This document shows positions 42,512 to 52,259 of a DNA stretch of 64,000 nt, one piece after another; position 1 is the first letter of the stretch, and each line of letters begins with the position of its first letter. The stretch is from the NCBI RefSeq assembly GCF_045038035.1, contig NZ_CP173427.1, positions 62,001-126,000 of the forward strand, read 5' to 3'. A program made the position numbers and the translations under genes. The notes below the pieces were generated by a model, which was not told the origin of the DNA, did not search any database, and saw nothing but the letters and a program-made list of their open reading frames with translations. The stretch comes from Paenibacillus_F chitinolyticus_A (GTDB lineage Bacteria > Bacillota > Bacilli > Paenibacillales > NBRC-103111).

Positions 42512-45500
42512 ATGGGATCCAGGAAGTTCAAAAGAATGAAGCAGCTCGCGACCGCTTCTCTAGCATTCGGCATCATTTCATCCCAGTCTTTAGGAGGCAT
42601 TGTGCAAGCGCAAACATCCGCTTCCCCAACCGTTAATCTTCGTATCATGGAAACGACGGATTTGCATACGAATCTTGTAGACTACGATTATTACAAAGAC
42701 GCCGCGGCGGCAAGTGTAGGTTTGGCCAAAACCGCCACGCTGATCAAGGAAGCGCGTAAAGAAAACCCCAACACTTTCCTGGTCGACAACGGGGACTTGA
42801 TTCAAGGGACTCCGCTTGGAACATACATAGCCCAGATTAACCAGCTCAAAGACCCCGGTGCCATCCATCCTGTCTACAAAGCTATGAATCTTCTGGATTA
42901 CGACGCAGCTACCTTCGGCAATCATGAATTCAACTATGGCCTTGATTTTCTCGACAAATCGATCAAAGGGGCCAAATTCCCATACATTAACGCGAACGTC
43001 TACATAGACGACAAAGATAACAATCCAGACAACGACGTCAACAAATTCACGCCTTATCTGATTATGGACAAGACGTTCAAAGACGAGAACGGCAACGACC
43101 AAAAAATCAAAATCGGCGTAATCGGACTTGTAACTCCGCAAATCATGGAATGGGACAAAGTGAACCTTGCGGGCAAAGTCGTGGCCAAAGACATCGTCGC
43201 GACCGCCAAGAAATTCGTGCCTGAAATGAGAGCCAAAGGCGCGGACATCGTGATCGCGATGGCGCACTCCGGTTTTGACGGCACGTCCGCAGCGAATGAC
43301 CAGCTCGCCGAGAACGCGGTTCTGCCTCTGAGCAAGGTGCCCGGCATCGACGCGATTACGTTCTCGCACTCTCATAAGGTGTTCCCTACACCTGACGTGA
43401 AGAAGCTGGACGCGCTGTTTAAAGACGCGAACGGAAACCCGGTTGCCGGCGTAGATAACGCGAAAGGCACGATCAACGGCGTTGCGGCCGTGCAATCCGG
43501 CTACGGCGGTTCGAACCTGGGTCTGATCGACCTGAAGCTCGTGCAGGAGGGCGGCAAGTGGAAAGTTTCCAACTCCCAGTCCTCGACTCGTTATATCTAT
43601 GACAGCACGACGAAAAAAGCGCTTGTGGATACCGATCCGGCTATCGTACAAGCGGTTGCGGCCGAGCACGAAAGCACGAAAAAATACGCGAACCAGCCGA
43701 TCGGCGAAACGACCGCTCCGATTCACAGTTATTTCGCGCTGGTGCAGGACGACCCTTCGGTTCAGATCGTAACGAACGCTCAGAAGGAATATGTGAGCAA
43801 GTATATTTCGACGACCCTGCCGCAGTATAAAGATCTTCCGATTCTCTCCGTAGGCGCTCCGTTCAAAGCGGGACGCAACGGCCCGTCGGAGTACACGGAT
43901 ATCGCCAAAGGTCCTATCGCGATCAAGAGCGCGAGCGACCTCTATCTGTACGACAACACGCTGAAAGCCGTCAAAATCAAAGGCTCCGGCGTGAAAGAAT
44001 GGCTGGAAATGTCCGCGGGCATGTTCAACCAGATCGACCCGGCCAAAACGGACGAGCAGCAGCTGCTGAATTCCTCCTTCCAGGTGTTCAACTTCGACGT
44101 AATCGACGGAGTGACGTACCAGGTGGACGTAACCAAGCCGGCGAAATACAAAGTGGACGGAGCCGTTAACGACGCTTCCTCCAGCCGGATCGTGAATCTC
44201 CAGTTCAACGGCAAGCCCATCGACCCGAACCAGGAGTTCATCGTGGTCACGAACAACTACCGCGCAAGCGGCGGGGGCAACTTCCCCGGTCTCAAGAACG
44301 CGGAGCTGATCGTAGATTCCGCCGACGAGAACCGTCAGGCTCTGATGGATTACATTTCCGAACAGAAAACGATCAACCCGACTGCGGACAAAAACTGGTC
44401 CATCGCACCGGTTGCCGGCAATGTGAAAGTTACGTTCACCAGCTCCCCGAGCGCGGTTACGTACCTGCCGGAGAACCCGCATATCAAGAGCACGGGCGCA
44501 ACGACGGACAAAGGCTTCAGCGTCTACTCCATCGACCTGAGCGGACAAGGCCAGCCGCAGCCGGACAACAAGAACGTAAAAGTCCAGCTGCTGGGCATCA
44601 ACGATTTCCACGGTCAGCTCGATACGACCACGGAAACCGCGACCGGCAAAGTGGGCAGCGCTCCTTACCTGGCGACTTACTTGAAAGAAAGAAAGAAAAC
44701 GAACCCGAACACGCTGCTTGTTCATGCAGGTGATTCCGTAGGCGCGACCGCACCGGTTTCCTCCATGGAGCGCGACAAACCGACCCTGGAATTCATGAAC
44801 ATGCTGAAATTCGACGTAGGCACGCTGGGGAACCACGAGTTTGACCAGGGCGTAGGCGCTATGCTCGCTCAAATCAACGGCGGCACCGATACGAAGAACA
44901 AAGACGTGACCTTCGATAAATTGAACTTCCCGTACGTGAACGCCAACGTGGTGGACGAGAAAACGGGCGAGAACATCCTGCCTTCTTATGTGATCAAAGA
45001 AGTGGGCGGCCAGAAAATCGGATTTATCGGCGTGGCGACCAACTCCACTCCGTCCAAAGTATCTCCGGACGGCCTGAAAGGCGTTAAATTCGTTGAGCAG
45101 GCTCCAGTCGTCAACAAAGCCGTACAAGAGCTGAAAGCCAAAGGCGTAAAAGCTATCGTCGTTCTGGCGCACGATCCGGCAAGCGTGAAAGACAACGTGG
45201 CTTCCGGCGAGGCGGTTGATCTGGCCAACGCGATCGACGATGAAGTCGACGTTATTTTCGCGGGTGACAACCATGCCAAAGTCAATACGGTCGTAAACAA
45301 CAAGCTGATCGTTCAAGCGTATTCCTACGGTACGGCATTTGCCGATGTTGACCTCGAAATCGATCCGGCTACCGGCGATATCGTGAAGAAAACGGCGGAA
45401 ATCGTGGACGTGAAACAGGAAGGCGTAACACCTGACGCGGATACGGTCGCTCTGATCAACAAATATCTGGACAAATATCCGGTTTTGAAGCAGCCTGTCG

Positions 45501-46609
45501 GAACGACAGACTCTGTGATTTCCCGAAACAACGCCTACAACGAAGAGGCTCCGCTGGGCAACCTGATTGCGGACGCTATGCGTGACGGCATGAACACGGA
45601 TTTCGCTTTCATGAACCCGGGCGGTATCCGTGCCGATCTGCCTAAAGGAGATATCAAATTCTCCGATCTCGCTAAAATTCAGCCGTTCGGCAACACGCTG
45701 GTTAAAATGACGCTGACAGGCTCACAGATCAAAACGCTCCTGCAGCAGCAGTGGGGTAAGAAAACCGACGGATCCGCGGATACCAAAACGCTGCAAATTT
45801 CCGGTCTGAAGTATACGGCCGACTTTAGCAAACCGGCAGCCGAGCGTATCGTGAAGCTGACGAAAGCGGACGGCACTCCGATTGAGGATGCCGCGGAATA
45901 CACCGTAACCGTGAATAACTTCATGGCTGCGGGCGGAGACAACTATAAAGTGCTGGTTGAAGGCAAAAACTCTCAAGCCGGTCTGATCGATCTCGATGTG
46001 TTCTACAACTACATCACGAAAACGTTCAAAGGCGGCAAAATCACGGCGTCTCTCGACGGCCGTATCGTGAATCTGAAGTCGTTCGCGGACGTTCCGCAGG
46101 CGCACTGGGCTTATAAAGTCATCCAGGAGCTTTCCGGCAAGCAAATCATTGACGGCATTGCCGACAACCGTTTCGAACCGGAGCAGGATGTAACCCGCGC
46201 CCAGTTCGTAAACATGATCGTGAAACAGATGAAGCTCGTTTCTTCCAAGCCGTCCGCGTTCAAGGACGTTTCGGCCGGAAGCTGGTATGCGGAAGCCGTA
46301 GCGGCCGCATCCGAGAAAGGCATCGTGGAAGGCAACTCCGCAGATACCTTCGCGCCGGATCAGAAGATTACGCGTGAAGAGATGGCGGTTATGATTACCC
46401 GCATGTACGCGCAGCTTCAAGGCACTACAGGTACGCCTAAAGCTATCTTTACGGATGGCGGGGAAATCAGCGCTTGGGCCAAAACAGCTGTGGAAGCAGC
46501 GGCCGAGAAGGGCCTGATGACCGGCCGTGCCGATGGCGTATTCGCACCTCGTGCGAAAGCCACACGCGCGGAAGCGGCGCAAGTGATCTACAACGGAATT
46601 ACGAAGTAA
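42512..46609 (+). CDS. SLH-anchored duplicated 5'-nucleotidase / 2',3'-cyclic phosphodiesterase
   Basis: 1365 residues, GGAAGGTGG before the ATG, signal peptide (1-33). Two complete copies of the UshA/YfkN-type enzyme follow. Copy 1: metallophosphatase with TTDLHTN, GNHEFNYG and SHSHK, then the 5'-nucleotidase C-domain with NNYRASGGGNFPGL. Copy 2: INDFHGQ, GNHEFDQG, AGDNHAK, then MNPGGIRADLPKG and NNFMAAGGDNYKVL. Three SLH modules close the protein (about 1190-1365: FADVPQAHWAYKVIQEL, FKDVSAGSWYAEAV, FTDGGEISAWAKTAVEAA) and bind it to the cell-wall polymer. It would release phosphate from extracellular nucleotides. Single gene with terminator. Confidence 0.93.
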   Translation: MGSRKFKRMKQLATASLAFGIISSQSLGGIVQAQTSASPTVNLRIMETTDLHTNLVDYDYYKDAAAASVGLAKTATLIKEARKENPNTFLVDNGDLIQGTPLGTYIAQINQLKDPGAIHPVYKAMNLLDYDAATFGNHEFNYGLDFLDKSIKGAKFPYINANVYIDDKDNNPDNDVNKFTPYLIMDKTFKDENGNDQKIKIGVIGLVTPQIMEWDKVNLAGKVVAKDIVATAKKFVPEMRAKGADIVIAMAHSGFDGTSAANDQLAENAVLPLSKVPGIDAITFSHSHKVFPTPDVKKLDALFKDANGNPVAGVDNAKGTINGVAAVQSGYGGSNLGLIDLKLVQEGGKWKVSNSQSSTRYIYDSTTKKALVDTDPAIVQAVAAEHESTKKYANQPIGETTAPIHSYFALVQDDPSVQIVTNAQKEYVSKYISTTLPQYKDLPILSVGAPFKAGRNGPSEYTDIAKGPIAIKSASDLYLYDNTLKAVKIKGSGVKEWLEMSAGMFNQIDPAKTDEQQLLNSSFQVFNFDVIDGVTYQVDVTKPAKYKVDGAVNDASSSRIVNLQFNGKPIDPNQEFIVVTNNYRASGGGNFPGLKNAELIVDSADENRQALMDYISEQKTINPTADKNWSIAPVAGNVKVTFTSSPSAVTYLPENPHIKSTGATTDKGFSVYSIDLSGQGQPQPDNKNVKVQLLGINDFHGQLDTTTETATGKVGSAPYLATYLKERKKTNPNTLLVHAGDSVGATAPVSSMERDKPTLEFMNMLKFDVGTLGNHEFDQGVGAMLAQINGGTDTKNKDVTFDKLNFPYVNANVVDEKTGENILPSYVIKEVGGQKIGFIGVATNSTPSKVSPDGLKGVKFVEQAPVVNKAVQELKAKGVKAIVVLAHDPASVKDNVASGEAVDLANAIDDEVDVIFAGDNHAKVNTVVNNKLIVQAYSYGTAFADVDLEIDPATGDIVKKTAEIVDVKQEGVTPDADTVALINKYLDKYPVLKQPVGTTDSVISRNNAYNEEAPLGNLIADAMRDGMNTDFAFMNPGGIRADLPKGDIKFSDLAKIQPFGNTLVKMTLTGSQIKTLLQQQWGKKTDGSADTKTLQISGLKYTADFSKPAAERIVKLTKADGTPIEDAAEYTVTVNNFMAAGGDNYKVLVEGKNSQAGLIDLDVFYNYITKTFKGGKITASLDGRIVNLKSFADVPQAHWAYKVIQELSGKQIIDGIADNRFEPEQDVTRAQFVNMIVKQMKLVSSKPSAFKDVSAGSWYAEAVAAASEKGIVEGNSADTFAPDQKITREEMAVMITRMYAQLQGTTGTPKAIFTDGGEISAWAKTAVEAAAEKGLMTGRADGVFAPRAKATRAEAAQVIYNGITK

Positions 46610-46651
46610 TCGGACGGCGTTCGCATCCTTGCGTTAAGCTATCCGGAAGAG

Positions 46652-46688
46652 CCGCCGGGGGATTTTTTCCCTCGGCGATTTTTTTTAA
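46652..46688 (+). terminator. intrinsic terminator of the nucleotidase gene
   Basis: GCCG...GGGGGA pairs with TCCCTC...GGC around a T-rich loop, followed by eight T. Confidence 0.78.
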
Positions 46689-47149
46689 ATAATAGGTGTG
46701 TTTATTATCGTTAATATGTATAAAAAATCAGTGAATTTAATAGCTAGATAGAGAATTATCCCCTTCCAGTGGATAAAAACATCCCTGTTAACCTTTTGTA
46801 AAACCATTATAATTATTAGTAACTTACATAATAACTTCGACAATTTTACCCTCAGTTTTCCCCCACTTTCGGCTTATCGTCATTCATAATTCGCGATTCA
46901 TGAAGCACTCATTTCACGTCGTTAGGTCCATTCCTGTCTCCGTGCGGAAGCACGCATTTATCTTTCATCGGCTTTATGTAACCGTTTACCAAGTTTTCTG
47001 ATGAGCTTTATGAGGGTTCACGTGTTTGTTTTAAGTTCATGCCAAGCGGCTGAATTTAGAAGCAATGCCTGCGAAGAGAACGCACTGGAGGTGAGAAGGA
47101 TTCCTCTTTGGAATGGCATTGTATAAATTTGATGAAATCGGGGTGTAGT
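46689..47149 (+). promoter_or_regulatory. AT-rich promoter and long leader of the chitinase gene
   Basis: 460 bases without a gene. A consensus TATAAT is at 46808-46813 with a poor -35 (TGTTAA, 16 bases upstream), so the leader would be about 330 bases. GGAGGTGAG (around 47090) and GGGGTG (47141) are both possible ribosome sites. The sequence CGTGCGGAAGCACG (around 46940-46953) forms a small hairpin. No riboswitch class recognised. Confidence 0.4.
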
Positions 47150-50100
47150 ATGAAAGCGCTTAAGCAATCCTTTGTTTGGAGATGGCTTGTTTTACTTCTA
47201 TGTACAAGCATGGTCTTTTCAACTTATCTGACTGTTGTTTCGGGACAAGCAAGCGCTCAACCGGCCGATATCAAGGGGCATTGGGCAGAGAAAGAGCTCG
47301 GCGAATGGCATGATAAAGGCCTGATCGAAGGCTATTCGGACGGTTCTCTTCAGCCGGATAAGGCCATTACGCGCGCAGAGCTTATGGCGCTTATTAACCG
47401 GTACTATAAATTAACGGCCTCCGCTTCGATCCAATTCACGGACGTTACGGCGGACCAGTGGCAGTATGAACAAATCAGCAAAGCGGTTGCGGCCGGGTAT
47501 GTAGACGGCTACAGCGACGGAAGCATCCGTCCGGATCAGCCGGTCAGCAGACAGGAATCGGCGGTCATGCTCGCCAAGCTGCTCAAACTGGACACTTCTT
47601 CCGAAGACGCGCTTTACAAAATTAAAGACGCGGCGTCGATTGCCGATTGGAGCAGAGGCGCGGTAAGCGCTATGGTGGCCAAGGGAGTGATTGAAGGCTA
47701 CGAAGATGACTCCTTCCGCCCCGCAGGCAAGCTGACCCGCGCAGAGACCGTAGTCCTGCTGGGCCGCGCGCCATCGCTGCAAACCGTTTCCTTCGACAAG
47801 GCCGGTACGTTCGGGCCGGCTGCGGGAACCGAAACGGTTAACGGGAACGTTGCCGTTAATGTATCGGGCGTTACCCTGCAAAACACCGTCATTCGAGGGA
47901 ACCTCCTTCTGGGTAAAGGCATCGGAAACGGGGATGTCACCTTGAAGAACGTGAAAGTAACGGGAACCGTTACGGTCAACGGCGGCGGAGAAAATTCCAT
48001 CCGTCTCGTAGATACGGTTCTGATCAAGGTTGTTGTCGATAAGGAAACCGGCGTGGTCCGTCTCGTGGCCCAAGGAAATTCCTCCGTTCAGCAAACGGTT
48101 GTCCAATCTTCCGTTAAATTAGAGGAAAGCTCTTTGACGGGAGCCGGTTTCATCGACGTGATTGTTCCGAAAGAACTGGCTGCCGGTTCTACGGTCCAAC
48201 TGATCGGAGCATTTAACTCCCTGAACGTGCTCGCTTCCGGCATCAAAATCGAGCTTTCCAAAGGCTCCATCGGCAAAGTAACCGTGGACGGAAGCGACAC
48301 GACACTGGCCGTTAGCAACGATGCCGGTATTGTGTCTCTCGTGCTGAATGCCTTGGCCAAAATTACCGGCTACGGCTCGATCGAAAGCGCGACGGTAAAC
48401 GAGGGCGGCAAAGGCTCTTCCTTCGAGAAAACACCCGTCAAGGTAGACGGCCCGCAGAAAGGCTCCATCACAACCGGATTGCCGATCGGCGGCGGCTGGG
48501 GCGGTTCCGGAGGCAGCTCCGGCGGCGGTTCCACGGAAACGGCCAAGAAAGTCATCGCGTATGTACCCGGCTGGAAAAACTGGTCGGCCTCCAACCCGAT
48601 CGACGCGGCCAAGCTGACGCACATCAACTACGCGTTCACTCATGTGAAAGACAATAAAATCGTCTCCCTGCCGGGACAGAACGACGATGCGAACTATGCT
48701 TATCTGCAAAGCTTGAAGAAAGATAATCCGAAGCTGAAAATTCTTCCTTCCGTCGGCGGATGGGGAGCGGACGGTTTCTCGGATGCGGCATTGACGGAAA
48801 GCGCGCGCAACACGTTTGCGGACAGCATCATCGAGTATATCAAGAAGTACAAGCTGGACGGGGTCGACCTGGATTGGGAGTATCCGACGCAAAGCGCCGA
48901 CGGTGTTATGAAGGCGCGGCCGGAGGATAAGCAGAATTTTACGCTTATGCTTCAAACGATTCGTCAGAAATTAAACGCTTTGGGCAGTCAGGACGGCAAA
49001 TATTATGAGCTGACGATTGCCGTCGGCGCTACGCAAAAATACCTCGACGGGGTTGAAATCGAGAAGATTATTCCGCTGCTCGACAATATTAATTTGATGA
49101 CCTACGATTTCCACGGCGGATGGGACACCAAAACCGCTCACCATACGAATTTGTATGCCGGTGATCTCAGCGTAGATTCATCCGTTAAGCTGTACCTTGC
49201 CAATAAAGTTCCTGCAAGCAAAATCGTGATCGGTGGAGCTTTCTACAGTCACCTGTGGACGGATGTAGAAGCGGCAGGCGGCAAGATCGTGGGTCAAAAG
49301 GCGGTCGGTAACGGCGCAACACCGACCTATAATGAAATCATCTCGAATTACAATGAAGCTAGCGGCTATAAGCGCTATTGGGATAGCGAGGCTAAAGCTC
49401 CATACTTGTTCAACGAGCAAACGAAAGTATTCCTTTCTTACGACGATCCGGAGTCTCTCCATGCCAAAGGAAACTACGTACTGAGCCAAAAACTCGGCGG
49501 GGCAATGTTCTGGGAATACAGCCAGGATCAGACGGGAGCTTTGCTGGACGCGCTGGTTAAAGGAGTCGGGGGCCATGCTCTGAATCCCGACACGACAACC
49601 GTTCCGGCCCCTCCCGCAGTTACAGGCGTAAGCGAGGGGCAGACCTACAAGACGGGCGTACTGCCCAACTGGAAGGATGCGGCGGGTACCGCAAGCGGCG
49701 CTACGCTGAACGGAGCCCCTTACTCCAAGGGAACCGGTATTATAGAAGCGGGCGAATACACGCTCGTCGTGACGGCGGCACACGGCAAAAGCGGCAAAAC
49801 GGCTTCCACGACCGTGAAGTTTAAAGTCGAGCCGCAAACGAAGGTAATCGGCTACGTGGCCGGCTGGAAGAACTGGTCCAAAGCGAAGCCTGTCGACGCG
49901 GCCAAACTGACGCACATCAACTATGCGTTTACGCACATCAAAGACAACAAGATCGTGCCGATCGAAGGACAGAATGACGATGCGAATTACGCTTACTTGC
50001 ACGGCATTAAAGCACAGAATCCGGATCTTAAAACACTTATTTCGGTAGGAGGCTGGGCGGCGGACGGCTTCTCGGACGCGGCGCTGACCGAGGCTTCCCG

Positions 50101-52159
50101 CAACACCTTTACGGACAGCATCATCGAGTACGTGAAGAAATACAACCTGGACGGCGTAGATCTGGACTGGGAGTATCCGACCCAAAAGGCCGGTGATACG
50201 AAAGGCCGCCCGGAAGACAAGCAGAACTTTACTTCCTTGCTGCAATTAATGCGCGACAAGCTTAACGCATTGGGTCTTGAAACCAACCGCTATTACGAGC
50301 TGACAATCGCAGCCGGAGCGGGATTCGGTTATCTGGAAGGCGTAGAGATCAGCAAGATTACTCCGCTGCTGGATAACATCAACCTGATGACATATGATTT
50401 CTCGGGCGGTTGGGTTCAGAAGACGGAGCACCACACCAATCTTTACGGATCCGGCAACAACAGTGTCGATCAATCCGTGCAGCTTTATAAGAAGAACGGT
50501 GTGCCTTCCAGTAAAATCGTCATCGGTGCCGCATTCTACAGCCACTTGTGGACGAATGTGGAATCCTCCGCCAATAACGGGCTCGGTCAAAAAGCCGTAG
50601 GCACTCCGGCAACGCCGACCTACAGCGTGACGCTCGCGACTTACGGCGAAGCCAACGGATATACCCGCTATTGGGATCAGGATGCTAAAGCTCCATACCT
50701 GTATAACGCTCAGACAGGAATCTTCATCTCCTTCGACGATCCTGAGTCCATGGCCGAGAAAGCGGCTTATACGCTGAAAGAGAAGCTCGGCGGAGCTATG
50801 TTCTGGGAATACAGCCAAGACGAAACCGGTGCTCTGCTGGATGCGCTGGTTGACGGGCTGAAAGGCAGCCCTTACACGCCGGACACGACTTCCGTGCCTG
50901 CGAAACCCCAAATTGCCAATGTTGCTGAGGCAGAAACCTACACGACAGGTGTGCTGCCCAACTGGACGGATGCACCGGGTACAGTCGGAGTGGCTACGCT
51001 GAATGGAGCGGAATACATTAAAGGAACAGGGATTACGGAAGCAGGCGACTATACCCTGGTGGTCACGGCCGTTCACGGTAAAAGCGGCAAAACGGCTTCT
51101 ACAACCGTTAAGTTTAAAGTAAATCCGAGAAAGAAAGTGATCGCCTACATCGCCGGCTGGGAAAACTGGTCTGTCACGAATGCGGTTTACGCGAACAAAC
51201 TGACGCACCTGAACTATTCCTTTACGCTGGTGAAAGACAACAAAATCATTACGCGTCCGGAGCAAAAGGACGACCAGAACTACCAATACATTCACAGCCT
51301 AAAGGCACAGAATCCGAACCTTAAAGTGCTGTTTGCCGTTGGAGGCTGGGGAGCGGACGGCTTCTCGGATGCGGTTTTGACCAACGAAGCCCGCGACACC
51401 TTCTCGAACAGCATTATCGACTACATCAAGAAATACAATCTGGACGGCGTGGATATCGACTGGGAATATCCGACGATCAGTGCGGACGGAGTAATGAAAG
51501 CGAGACCGGAAGACAAGCATAACTACACCCTGTTCCTGCAAATGCTCCGGGAGAAACTGAATCAGCAGGGGCTTACCGACAACAAGTATTATGAATTGTC
51601 TATGGCGGCAGGCGCCGGGCCAAGTCACTTGAAGGCTCTCGAAGCCGAGGAAATATCCAAGTATCTGGATAATTTCAATATTATGACCTATGATTTCTCA
51701 GGCGGATGGGTTCAGAAGACGGAGCATCACACGAACGTTTACGGACCGGGACTCAGCATGGAAACCGTGGTTAAACGGTTCATAGACGCTAAAGTTCCCG
51801 CCAATAAAATCGTCGTCGGCATCGCCTTCTACAGCCACATCTGGTTGGATGTGGAGTCGACAGACAACAACGGTTTGGGGCAAAAGGGTAAAGGCCAACA
51901 GTATACTCCGACCTACAACGAAATTTTGGAGAAATACAACGCGGCCAACGGCTATACCCGTTACTGGGACGATGCTGCCAAGGCACCGTACCTCTTTAAC
52001 GGCAACACGTGGCTTTCCTATGACGACCCTGAATCCATAAAGGCGAAAGCCCAGTTTGTACAGGATCAGGGATTGGGCGGAGCGATGTTCTGGGAATACA
52101 GCATGGATAAATCGGGCGCACTTCTCGACGCGCTGATCAACGTGATTCCCGTTAAGTAA
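47150..52159 (+). CDS. SLH-anchored chitinase with three tandem GH18 domains
   Basis: 1669 residues from the ATG at 47150 (classic signal peptide MKALKQSFVWRWLVLLL to QASAQ; a TTG at 47108 is the alternative). Three SLH modules (about 37-215), a parallel-beta-helix-like stretch rich in Val/Thr/Asn (220-440), a Gly/Ser linker, then three GH18 catalytic domains. The DxxDxDxE active site (DGVDLDWE, DGVDLDWE, DGVDIDWE) begins at residues 570, 1001 and 1432, exactly 431 apart. Domains 1 and 2 are each followed by an about 75-residue Ig-like module (ATLNGAPYSKGTGI...TTVKFKV); domain 3 ends the protein. All three keep the catalytic Glu. Degrades chitin or related glycans at the cell surface. Confidence 0.93.
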   Translation: MKALKQSFVWRWLVLLLCTSMVFSTYLTVVSGQASAQPADIKGHWAEKELGEWHDKGLIEGYSDGSLQPDKAITRAELMALINRYYKLTASASIQFTDVTADQWQYEQISKAVAAGYVDGYSDGSIRPDQPVSRQESAVMLAKLLKLDTSSEDALYKIKDAASIADWSRGAVSAMVAKGVIEGYEDDSFRPAGKLTRAETVVLLGRAPSLQTVSFDKAGTFGPAAGTETVNGNVAVNVSGVTLQNTVIRGNLLLGKGIGNGDVTLKNVKVTGTVTVNGGGENSIRLVDTVLIKVVVDKETGVVRLVAQGNSSVQQTVVQSSVKLEESSLTGAGFIDVIVPKELAAGSTVQLIGAFNSLNVLASGIKIELSKGSIGKVTVDGSDTTLAVSNDAGIVSLVLNALAKITGYGSIESATVNEGGKGSSFEKTPVKVDGPQKGSITTGLPIGGGWGGSGGSSGGGSTETAKKVIAYVPGWKNWSASNPIDAAKLTHINYAFTHVKDNKIVSLPGQNDDANYAYLQSLKKDNPKLKILPSVGGWGADGFSDAALTESARNTFADSIIEYIKKYKLDGVDLDWEYPTQSADGVMKARPEDKQNFTLMLQTIRQKLNALGSQDGKYYELTIAVGATQKYLDGVEIEKIIPLLDNINLMTYDFHGGWDTKTAHHTNLYAGDLSVDSSVKLYLANKVPASKIVIGGAFYSHLWTDVEAAGGKIVGQKAVGNGATPTYNEIISNYNEASGYKRYWDSEAKAPYLFNEQTKVFLSYDDPESLHAKGNYVLSQKLGGAMFWEYSQDQTGALLDALVKGVGGHALNPDTTTVPAPPAVTGVSEGQTYKTGVLPNWKDAAGTASGATLNGAPYSKGTGIIEAGEYTLVVTAAHGKSGKTASTTVKFKVEPQTKVIGYVAGWKNWSKAKPVDAAKLTHINYAFTHIKDNKIVPIEGQNDDANYAYLHGIKAQNPDLKTLISVGGWAADGFSDAALTEASRNTFTDSIIEYVKKYNLDGVDLDWEYPTQKAGDTKGRPEDKQNFTSLLQLMRDKLNALGLETNRYYELTIAAGAGFGYLEGVEISKITPLLDNINLMTYDFSGGWVQKTEHHTNLYGSGNNSVDQSVQLYKKNGVPSSKIVIGAAFYSHLWTNVESSANNGLGQKAVGTPATPTYSVTLATYGEANGYTRYWDQDAKAPYLYNAQTGIFISFDDPESMAEKAAYTLKEKLGGAMFWEYSQDETGALLDALVDGLKGSPYTPDTTSVPAKPQIANVAEAETYTTGVLPNWTDAPGTVGVATLNGAEYIKGTGITEAGDYTLVVTAVHGKSGKTASTTVKFKVNPRKKVIAYIAGWENWSVTNAVYANKLTHLNYSFTLVKDNKIITRPEQKDDQNYQYIHSLKAQNPNLKVLFAVGGWGADGFSDAVLTNEARDTFSNSIIDYIKKYNLDGVDIDWEYPTISADGVMKARPEDKHNYTLFLQMLREKLNQQGLTDNKYYELSMAAGAGPSHLKALEAEEISKYLDNFNIMTYDFSGGWVQKTEHHTNVYGPGLSMETVVKRFIDAKVPANKIVVGIAFYSHIWLDVESTDNNGLGQKGKGQQYTPTYNEILEKYNAANGYTRYWDDAAKAPYLFNGNTWLSYDDPESIKAKAQFVQDQGLGGAMFWEYSMDKSGALLDALINVIPVK

Positions 52160-52209
52160 ACGCGGCTCGCAAGCATGCAGGATTAACGGATAGGCTTCTA
52201 TCAAAATAA

Positions 52210-52246
52210 GAAACCGGCGGAGGCTCAGCCCTCCGCCGGTTTTTCT
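52210..52246. terminator. intrinsic terminator between convergent genes
   Basis: AAACCGGCGGAGG and CCTCCGCCGGTTT form a 13-base stem with TTTTT after it on the plus strand. It ends the chitinase gene and probably the EamA gene. Confidence 0.88.
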
Positions 52247-52259
52247 TGTTTCCGAACCG

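Noticed and set aside
42590..45316. 908-codon minus-strand ORF opposite the nucleotidase
   Set aside because: Antisense of a strongly coding, GC-rich gene; low-complexity Arg/Val/His composition and no RBS.
47016..47035. Third parS-like site (GGTTCACGTGTTTGTT)
   Set aside because: Only the CACGTG core matches; both flanks are wrong.
48550..52150. CRISPR-like or other short-repeat array in the chitinase gene
   Set aside because: The repeats are 1.3-kb coding duplications of GH18 units, not short spaced repeats.
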